The position numbers were made by a program, and so were the translations under genes. Below are positions 23,537 to 29,083 of a DNA stretch of 29,083 nt, piece after piece; positions within the stretch are counted from its first letter, which is position 1, and the number at the start of each line of letters is the position of its first letter. The stretch spans positions 1 through 29,083 of the forward strand of contig JAVBUP010000015.1 in assembly GCA_031555175.1 (NCBI GenBank), in the 5' to 3' direction. The notes under the pieces are model-generated. The model saw only the letters and a program-made list of their open reading frames with translations. It was not told the origin of the DNA and ran no database searches. Source of the stretch: JAVBUP01 sp031555175. Its GTDB lineage: Bacteria > Bacillota_I > Bacilli_A > Erysipelotrichales > Coprobacillaceae.

Positions 23537-23567
23537 TTGATACAAAAAGATATTTATTTGGTATAAT
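23537..23567 (+). promoter_or_regulatory. Promoter of the flippase-galE unit
   Basis: TATAAT (23562-23567) has a TG extension at 23559-23560. TTGATA (23537-23542) lies 19 bases upstream. The extended -10 compensates for the long spacer. Confidence 0.65.
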
Positions 23568-23638
23568 TAATAAGATATATTAGTAAATTAATGCTTTGGT
23601 TAAGCATTTAAGATATTTAAGGAATAGGAGTGTGACAA

Positions 23639-24973
23639 ATGAATTTTATCAAAGATAAAATAGAATATTTGAAAACAAACAAAATCGCTAAACTATTTAT
23701 TGTGATATTTACCGGTAGTGGAATAGTTGCTGTATGTGGTTTTGCGTCAACATGGTTAGTCGTTGATGCGATTGGTCTTAAGGATAAAGGGGTTTTATAC
23801 TTAATAATAACGTTTACTTGGTTTGTATTTAATATTTTTTCATTTAAACCATTTTTAGCTTTAATTAAATTTATGACAGATTCTGTGCAAAAAAACGATC
23901 ATGATCGTACTAAATTATACATAAAAACTAGTTTTTTGCTTGATATCATTTCGCTTAGTTTGATGTTGATAGTGGGAATATTGTTAAGAGATCAAATGAT
24001 TAAATGGATGAAATGGGATGAGGCCATCAAACCATATACTACAATATATTTAATTAGCTTTATGATTTTTTTTCAAGGAACATGTCAAGGGGTATTGCGA
24101 ACATTTGAAAAATACCACCTAGTAGTTAAAGTACAAATAACTGTGGCAATTGTTAAATGTATTTTGTATGGTATTGGTTGGTTTATGAAATTTGATTTCA
24201 CTTATTTCTTTATAGTGGAGTTGTTAGTAACTTCGCTATTAAATAGCATAGGTTTATTATTCTATACATTTAGAACGTTAAAGGAGAATAACTTGCTTGA
24301 TTTTTATAAGGTCAAACTAAGGTTTGATAAAGAATTTATTATGTTTAATGTACATACAAATTTAGTTTCAACACTTGATTTACCAGTTAACCAAGTAACA
24401 ACTCTTATAATTGGTGGGGTGCTTGGGTCAACTGCAGTTGCTATATTCGGTATTTTTGAGCAAATTGGTCAAGTTATATATAAGTTAGCAGAGCCAATAA
24501 ATCAAATTATGTTCCCTGAGGTTAGCCAAAGAATTGCTAGAAAAGAATATGATGATGCCAAAAATATTAGTAATAAATTAAAAAAATATATGGGATTATT
24601 AGGAGCAGGAGTTTTGCTTGTGATAGCTCTAACATATAGTTTATGGGCAGAGATGCTAATAAAGGGAGATGGAATTAATGCCATGGATTACTTAATTCCG
24701 CTATTAATATACTTGGGATATTTAGTATTTATTAATGCACATACAGGATCGCATAGCTTATTCCTTGGGTTAGGCTATATACGTTATAGTGTACCACTGC
24801 AAGCGATTGTGGATATAATCTATTTAATATCTCTATATCTAGCAATCAAACCATTTGGATTTTTAGGTGTTGTAATTGTTTATTTTGCGCAAGCATTCTT
24901 GATTGTCATGACAAAAGAGTATATTATAAAGAAGAACAATTATCGTGAATATCACAGGAAAGATAGAGGATAA
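23639..24973 (+). CDS. Polysaccharide/lipid-linked oligosaccharide flippase (MOP superfamily, Wzx-like)
   Basis: This 444-residue membrane protein has about twelve hydrophobic helices spread over its length. The pattern fits the polysaccharide-transport branch of the MOP superfamily, which flips undecaprenyl-linked glycans. Segments such as QVTTLIIGGVLGSTAVAIFGIFEQIGQVIYKLAEPINQIMFPEVSQ are typical of Wzx/RfbX-like flippases (adjacent to residues 265-300). A GGAG site precedes the ATG. galE begins four bases after the stop, which supports a role in surface glycan export. Glycosyltransferases are not in view, so the glycan is unknown. Confidence 0.85.
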   Translation: MNFIKDKIEYLKTNKIAKLFIVIFTGSGIVAVCGFASTWLVVDAIGLKDKGVLYLIITFTWFVFNIFSFKPFLALIKFMTDSVQKNDHDRTKLYIKTSFLLDIISLSLMLIVGILLRDQMIKWMKWDEAIKPYTTIYLISFMIFFQGTCQGVLRTFEKYHLVVKVQITVAIVKCILYGIGWFMKFDFTYFFIVELLVTSLLNSIGLLFYTFRTLKENNLLDFYKVKLRFDKEFIMFNVHTNLVSTLDLPVNQVTTLIIGGVLGSTAVAIFGIFEQIGQVIYKLAEPINQIMFPEVSQRIARKEYDDAKNISNKLKKYMGLLGAGVLLVIALTYSLWAEMLIKGDGINAMDYLIPLLIYLGYLVFINAHTGSHSLFLGLGYIRYSVPLQAIVDIIYLISLYLAIKPFGFLGVVIVYFAQAFLIVMTKEYIIKKNNYREYHRKDRG

Positions 24974-24977
24974 AAGA

Positions 24978-25961
24978 ATGAAAGTATTAGTAACAGGTGG
25001 AGCGGGATACATTGGTGGACATTGTGTCTATGAATTAGTGCGTTCTGGATATGAAGTAGTAATATTGGATAACTTATCGACTGGAAATGTTGAAGCGATT
25101 CATAAAGATGCAATCCTTTATGAAGGGGATATGCGAGATGGTGCTATTCTAGATAAGATTATGACTGAACATAAGATTGATGCAGTATTACATTTTGCTG
25201 CAAAATTAATTGTGCCTGAATCAGTTACACACCCAATTGAGTATTATAATAATAACGTTGGTGGCGTTACAAGTGTTTTGGATGCAATGAAAAGAAATGA
25301 TGTAAAGAGAATTGTATTCTCAAGTACTGCTGCAGTTTATGGAACACCAGAAAAAGTGCCATGTACTGAAGATGATCCTACAAGACCAGAAAGTCCATAT
25401 GGAGATAGTAAACTAGCGTGTGAAGGCTTAATTAAATGGGCAGCTGCAGCTCATGATTTTCAATATGTAATTTTTAGATATTTCAATGTTGCAGGGGGAG
25501 ATGCTTCTGGAACTATTGGGTTAGCTTCAAAGAAGATTACGCATTTAATACCGTCTATTATTGAAGCAGCGCAAGGTATTAGACCACAATTCACATTATA
25601 TGGAGATGATTATCCAACAAGAGATGGTACATGTATCCGTGATTATATTCATGTTACTGATCTAGTTAAAGCTCATATAAAAGGTTTAGAATACATGGTG
25701 AATGATGGTGGATCTGGAACATTTAACTTAGGAACTAATGATGGATCAAGTAATAAAGAAATTGTAGATGCAGTAGAAGAAGTAATTGGGCAAAAAATCC
25801 CATTAGTTTGGGGTCCAAGACGAGCTGGAGATCCAGCTATGATAGTTGCTTCAAATGAGAAAGCACAAAAAATATTAGGATGGACACCTGAACATAATTT
25901 AAAGGATATAATTAAATCTGATTATGATTTTAGAAAAAATCATCCTCATGGCTATAAATAA
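24978..25961 (+). CDS. galE: UDP-glucose 4-epimerase GalE
   Basis: This 327-residue extended short-chain dehydrogenase interconverts UDP-glucose and UDP-galactose with bound NAD. The NAD loop is GGAGYIGGH (7-15), the catalytic pair is Tyr141-xxx-Lys145 (SPYGDSK), and Ser115/116 supply the third residue in SSTAAVYG. The FRYFNVAGGD and GDDYPTRDGTCIRDYIHVTDL blocks are classic GalE. I start at ATG 24978, with GAGG eight bases upstream. An in-frame ATG at 24945 lies inside the flippase gene. The operon partner is a flippase, so the galactose form probably feeds surface glycans. A terminator follows. Confidence 0.95.
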   Translation: MKVLVTGGAGYIGGHCVYELVRSGYEVVILDNLSTGNVEAIHKDAILYEGDMRDGAILDKIMTEHKIDAVLHFAAKLIVPESVTHPIEYYNNNVGGVTSVLDAMKRNDVKRIVFSSTAAVYGTPEKVPCTEDDPTRPESPYGDSKLACEGLIKWAAAAHDFQYVIFRYFNVAGGDASGTIGLASKKITHLIPSIIEAAQGIRPQFTLYGDDYPTRDGTCIRDYIHVTDLVKAHIKGLEYMVNDGGSGTFNLGTNDGSSNKEIVDAVEEVIGQKIPLVWGPRRAGDPAMIVASNEKAQKILGWTPEHNLKDIIKSDYDFRKNHPHGYK

Positions 25962-25968
25962 TAAAAAG

Positions 25969-25992
25969 GGTGGACAATGTCCATCGTTTTTT
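25969..25992 (+). terminator. Intrinsic terminator after galE
   Basis: GGTGGAC (25969-25975) pairs with GTCCATC (25979-25985), including one G-T pair, across AAT, then GTTTTTT. Confidence 0.82.
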
Positions 25993-26020
25993 GTACACTT
26001 AAGGAAAAATAACATAAAAT
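25991..26020 (+). promoter_or_regulatory. Weak promoter candidate for the aminotransferase operon
   Basis: TTGTAC (25991-25996) and TAAAAT (26015-26020) are 18 bases apart, just after the galE terminator. Confidence 0.4.
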
Positions 26021-26040
26021 AAGAAATAGGGGGTAGTGTA

Positions 26041-27111
26041 ATGAAAAAAATTATCTTAGCTCCAGGACCAACAATGAGTAAAAGAGAGTTTCTGGATGAA
26101 ATGGTAAAAGTTGAGTATTATCATCGTTCGGATGATTTTATGGAGATATTTAAGGACACTAAGGAAAAGTTGAAGCAACTTTTATCGTTGAGAAATGGTG
26201 ATACTGTTTTATTAACAGCAAGTGGCACTGGTGGAGTAGAGGCAAGTATTGTGAATTTGTTTAATCCTCAGGATACGGTAATAGTTATTAATAATGGCTA
26301 TTTTGGCGATAGATTGCTAAATATATGCCAAACATATCAATTAAACATAATTGAGTTGCACTATCCAAAAAATGAGACATATAAATTAAGTGATGTTCAA
26401 AAAGTTCTTGCTGATCATAGCGAAGTTAAAGGGATTGTAATGATTCATCATGAAACAAGTAATGGAATAGTTAATGATATTGCTAGTATTGGTAATTTGG
26501 TTAAAGATAAAGATATTATTTTTATGGTTGATTCTGTATCAGGATTGTTATTTCATCCATTGCAAATGGATGAAATGAATATTGATTGTGTAGTAGGGGG
26601 AAGCCAAAAAGGATTTTTAGTGCCTCCTGGAGTAGCAATTATCGGATTAAGTGATAAAGCTTTAAATAGAATTAATGGAGTTACGACGCCAAGATTTTAT
26701 TTTGATTTGAGAAAGTATTTAAATGATGCATTACCATTTACACCAAATATACCGTTAATGGTTGCATTAAATAAATCATGTAGCTATCTCTTAGAAACAG
26801 GCTTAGTTAATTATCAAAACAAATATTATAATCTTCGTATATATTTAGAACAAGAACTTAGTAAAATTGGTTATGATGTGACATATATTAATGATGAAAA
26901 CAAAGGAAATGTCTTAGCATTAGTTAATTTAGGAGAAGAATTGGCATTGCCAATAATCAAACACTTAGTTGCAAGAAATATTACTATTACTGGTGGCTTA
27001 GGTGAAAATGGAACTCATCAATTAAGAATTGGCGTAATTGGTGATGTAGACTATGAAGATATTGATATTGTTATTAATGAGTTGAAAACAATGAAAGAAA
27101 TGGACAGATAA
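26041..27111 (+). CDS. Class V (fold type I) PLP-dependent aminotransferase
   Basis: This 356-residue enzyme belongs to the serine-glyoxylate/alanine-glyoxylate/2-aminoethylphosphonate group. The start LAPGPTMSKR is typical. The phosphate-binding loop is SGTGGVEA (61-68), Asp164 in VDSVSG contacts the PLP ring nitrogen, and Lys190 in GGSQKGFLVPPG forms the Schiff base. The HHETSNG segment (136-142) also fits the family. Typical length is 360-390, so it is slightly short but complete. GGGGG precedes the ATG. The next gene, a PEPCK/HPr-kinase-like protein, begins one base after its stop. Amino donor and acceptor cannot be fixed from the sequence. Confidence 0.9.
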   Translation: MKKIILAPGPTMSKREFLDEMVKVEYYHRSDDFMEIFKDTKEKLKQLLSLRNGDTVLLTASGTGGVEASIVNLFNPQDTVIVINNGYFGDRLLNICQTYQLNIIELHYPKNETYKLSDVQKVLADHSEVKGIVMIHHETSNGIVNDIASIGNLVKDKDIIFMVDSVSGLLFHPLQMDEMNIDCVVGGSQKGFLVPPGVAIIGLSDKALNRINGVTTPRFYFDLRKYLNDALPFTPNIPLMVALNKSCSYLLETGLVNYQNKYYNLRIYLEQELSKIGYDVTYINDENKGNVLALVNLGEELALPIIKHLVARNITITGGLGENGTHQLRIGVIGDVDYEDIDIVINELKTMKEMDR

Positions 27112-27112
27112 G

Positions 27113-28837
27113 ATGAACTATGAATATCGTTTAACGAATCAAAATATGATATTGAATTTTACAGAACATTTTTGTGAAACATCAATTGAGTTGTTAGAAA
27201 GTGATGCTTTTAGAGCTGTGCTAGCTAGATACTATAAGCATATTCAAAACAAAGGCTCGACAGTATTTATGTATTTGACACAAGAATCTACAGATGATAA
27301 ACAAATCATTAATGATTTAAGTCATATTTGTAAACTACTGTTAGTAGAAAGCGTTGAAGAGATAGTTGCGACTCATCCAAACTATAAAGTATATTTAGAT
27401 AATAAAGATACATTCATTGCTTTTATTGAAGAAATATATCTTTACTGGAGAAAGTTACAACGCTATGCGATTGTATTAAATAATAAATATCATGTTGGGT
27501 ATCAAAACGTATCATTTATTAAAGCACAAGAGCAATTTGAAGAGTTAGTATTAAAAACATATCGTGATATTGAAGAAAAAGTAAATGGTGAGAAGAATAG
27601 AATTTATCGTCAAATCACAGCTGGTGTTAATGCTGGGTTGATTTTATGCCAATCACCTATTAAATTACCTCTCCAATATCAAAAACTGGAAAAAATACCT
27701 GTCATTGAATCAGTTATTATACACCCGCCATTTATTACTTATAGTAAAAGTAATAAAAGAAAAGGTGTTTTTGAAGAGAAGTTTGAACATCCATTAACTA
27801 ACGCGAAAATAAATGCCAACAGATGGTATTGTTATCCTGCTAAGGTTGGCGACTTACTAGCGTATATTTATTTTAGTGATAAATTTATGGCTCAGGGAGT
27901 AACTCTTTGTAATTTATTTGAACTTGCTAAAGTTGAAGAGATTACAAACCATAAGCCCGATTTAGTTTATATATATGGCTATGATGATGACAATGTTGAA
28001 AATTATTTCTATCACGATAAAGATAATAATATAATGGTTGGATATGTATCTAATCATGAAGATGCTGACTATTTTGGTTATATGAAAAAGATGGTTTTGA
28101 CCTTGCATAATGTGCGCAAAATCCAAGATAAAAAACTTCCGCTACATGGAGCGATGGTTTCTATTAAACTATATAATGATGAATATAAGCGTATTGTTAT
28201 TATTGGTGATAGTGGGGCTGGTAAATCTGAAACGATAGAACAAATTAAAGCTATTGGTCAAAAGAACATCAAAGAGATAAAGACTGTCTTTGATGATATG
28301 GGAGTTTTGGAAATTAGTGATGGAAGAGTAGTAGCTACTGGAACTGAAATTGGGGCATTTGTACGTTTAGATGACTTAGATGTTGGGTATGGGTATAAAG
28401 AGTTAGACCGTTCAGTATTCATGAATCCAGATAAGATTAATGCTCGAATCGTTATTCCAATTGCGACATACAAAGATATTGTCGCTAAGTACCCTGTAGA
28501 CTTATTCTTATATGCTAATAATTATGATGAAAGTCCAGACTCGTTAGAATTCTTTGAATCTACATCAGAAGCCTTAAATGTCTTTAGAAGAGGTGCAAGA
28601 ATGGCTAAAGGAACAACAAATGAAATGGGTATTGTTGAAAGTTATTTTGCTAATCCGTTTGGCCCAGTTCAAAAAGAAGTAGAAACTGAAGAATTATTGC
28701 ATTTCTATTTTGGCAAAATGGAAGAGCAAGGTATTAAGCTTGGGCAGATTAAGACTCGTTTAGGAATCAAGAATCAAGAGCATGCTGGTCCAAAAGAAGC
28801 AGCTAAAGAGTTATTGACTTATATTATTAAAAAGTAA
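27113..28837 (+). CDS. PEPCK/HPr-kinase-like P-loop protein of unknown substrate
   Basis: This 574-residue protein has a long N-terminal part (about 1-335) that I cannot assign. The C-terminal domain resembles the PEP carboxykinase/HPr kinase superfamily. LPLHGAMVS leads to a P-loop GDSGAGKSE (365-373), which is closer to the HPr kinase loop than to the PEPCK GxSGTGKT loop. An acidic pair FDDMG follows at 393-397, and NARIVIPIATY resembles the arginine segment near the PEPCK end. It is larger than HPr kinase (about 310 aa) and similar in size to PEPCK. No strong ribosome site exists, and it starts one base after the aminotransferase stop, so translation is probably coupled. Phosphotransfer is inferred, and the substrate is unknown. 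Confidence 0.75.
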   Translation: MNYEYRLTNQNMILNFTEHFCETSIELLESDAFRAVLARYYKHIQNKGSTVFMYLTQESTDDKQIINDLSHICKLLLVESVEEIVATHPNYKVYLDNKDTFIAFIEEIYLYWRKLQRYAIVLNNKYHVGYQNVSFIKAQEQFEELVLKTYRDIEEKVNGEKNRIYRQITAGVNAGLILCQSPIKLPLQYQKLEKIPVIESVIIHPPFITYSKSNKRKGVFEEKFEHPLTNAKINANRWYCYPAKVGDLLAYIYFSDKFMAQGVTLCNLFELAKVEEITNHKPDLVYIYGYDDDNVENYFYHDKDNNIMVGYVSNHEDADYFGYMKKMVLTLHNVRKIQDKKLPLHGAMVSIKLYNDEYKRIVIIGDSGAGKSETIEQIKAIGQKNIKEIKTVFDDMGVLEISDGRVVATGTEIGAFVRLDDLDVGYGYKELDRSVFMNPDKINARIVIPIATYKDIVAKYPVDLFLYANNYDESPDSLEFFESTSEALNVFRRGARMAKGTTNEMGIVESYFANPFGPVQKEVETEELLHFYFGKMEEQGIKLGQIKTRLGIKNQEHAGPKEAAKELLTYIIKK

Positions 28838-28844
28838 TTACAAT

Positions 28845-28885
28845 AAACAAGGTTATGAATGTAATATTTCAAACTTTGTTTTTTA
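28845..28885 (+). terminator. Probable terminator after the P-loop protein
   Basis: AAACAAGGTT (28845-28854) pairs with AACTTTGTTT (28872-28881), with one G-T pair, across a 17-base loop, then TTTT. The long loop lowers confidence. Confidence 0.6.
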
Positions 28886-29036
28886 TTATGTTTAAAAATC
28901 ATATATCTTAAAAGGATGTTTTGCTTTATAATTATAGTAGATATAAAGTCTTTCGGTAATATGTCAAGAGAAGAAAACTAAGTAAAATAAAAAACTTCCA
29001 ACATGAAGTAATGAATTGGGCACAGTAAAAACAAAA

Positions 29037-29074
29037 GCCATATTTGGCTAAAAAATTTAGGGTAAACCTAAATT
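29037..29074 (-). terminator. Tandem minus-strand terminators at the right edge
   Basis: Reading the minus strand, AATTTAGG/CCTAAATT (29074-29067 and 29061-29054) forms an eight-base stem followed by TTTTTT. A second stem AGCCA/TGGCT (29051-29038 region) is followed by TTTGTTTTT. A TAA is read at 29083-29081. These suit the 3' end of a minus-strand gene beyond the window. Confidence 0.6.
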
Positions 29075-29083
29075 ATGAAGTTA

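Noticed and set aside
28940..29030. End of a second insertion sequence at the right edge
   Set aside because: The TTTCGGTAATATGTC-like stretch looks IS-like, but there is no matching inverted repeat or transposase in the window to support it.

Overview
The window is low-GC, densely packed Bacillota-type DNA. Genes start behind strong AGGAGG-like ribosome binding sites, all eleven tRNA genes encode their CCA ends, and intrinsic terminators follow most operons. TGG encodes Trp and TGA is a true stop, so the standard code is used. The tRNA order Arg-Pro-Ala-Met-Ile2-Ser-fMet-(Asp/Phe) matches the order I recall for the Bacillus subtilis rrnB-associated tRNA cluster. Together with DUF4250, an M32 carboxypeptidase and a stand-alone TfoX_N protein, this suggests a Bacilli, Erysipelotrichia or Turicibacter-like organism. 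The genus cannot be set from sequence alone.

Layout. 1-142: the 5' end of an IS30-family element, cut by the window edge. 186-4616: a polyamine operon of an XRE-cupin regulator and potABCD, closed by a terminator. 4901-6060: eleven tRNAs with two promoters and a terminator. 6113-7171: a small membrane protein and a TfoX_C-MsrA fusion. 7262-9031 (minus): a DUF218/YdcF membrane protein and a ROK sugar kinase. 9131-10601: an overlapping operon of YaiI/YqxD, a Cof-type HAD phosphatase and a 58-residue DUF4250 protein. 10659-13251: a TfoX_N protein, a TSUP transporter and an M32 carboxypeptidase. 13269-15328: an ABC-2 exporter pair of NatAB type behind a consensus promoter that carries palindromic operators. 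15329-15616: a poorly coding stretch with a possible small-peptide or antisense locus. 15617-17296: an ABC-F ATPase. 17295-20031: copA-copZ. 20060-20656 (minus): an AlkA-like glycosylase. 20734-21918: a LysM protein with a disordered linker and a helical C-terminal domain. 21984-23474 (minus): a HEAT-methyltransferase. 23537-25995: a polysaccharide flippase and galE. 25991-28885: a class V aminotransferase coupled to a PEPCK/HPr-kinase-like P-loop protein. 28886-29083: minus-strand terminators that belong to a gene beyond the right edge.

Most of the window is housekeeping or stress physiology: polyamine uptake, copper export, methionine sulfoxide repair, alkylation repair, RNA modification and translation. 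Points that deserve follow-up are the aminotransferase/P-loop kinase pair, the two halves of a TfoX (Sxy) protein found in two loci with one fused to MsrA, the LysM/helical-domain protein, the 15.2-15.6 kb locus, and the paired TATATCGG operators with no regulator gene nearby.
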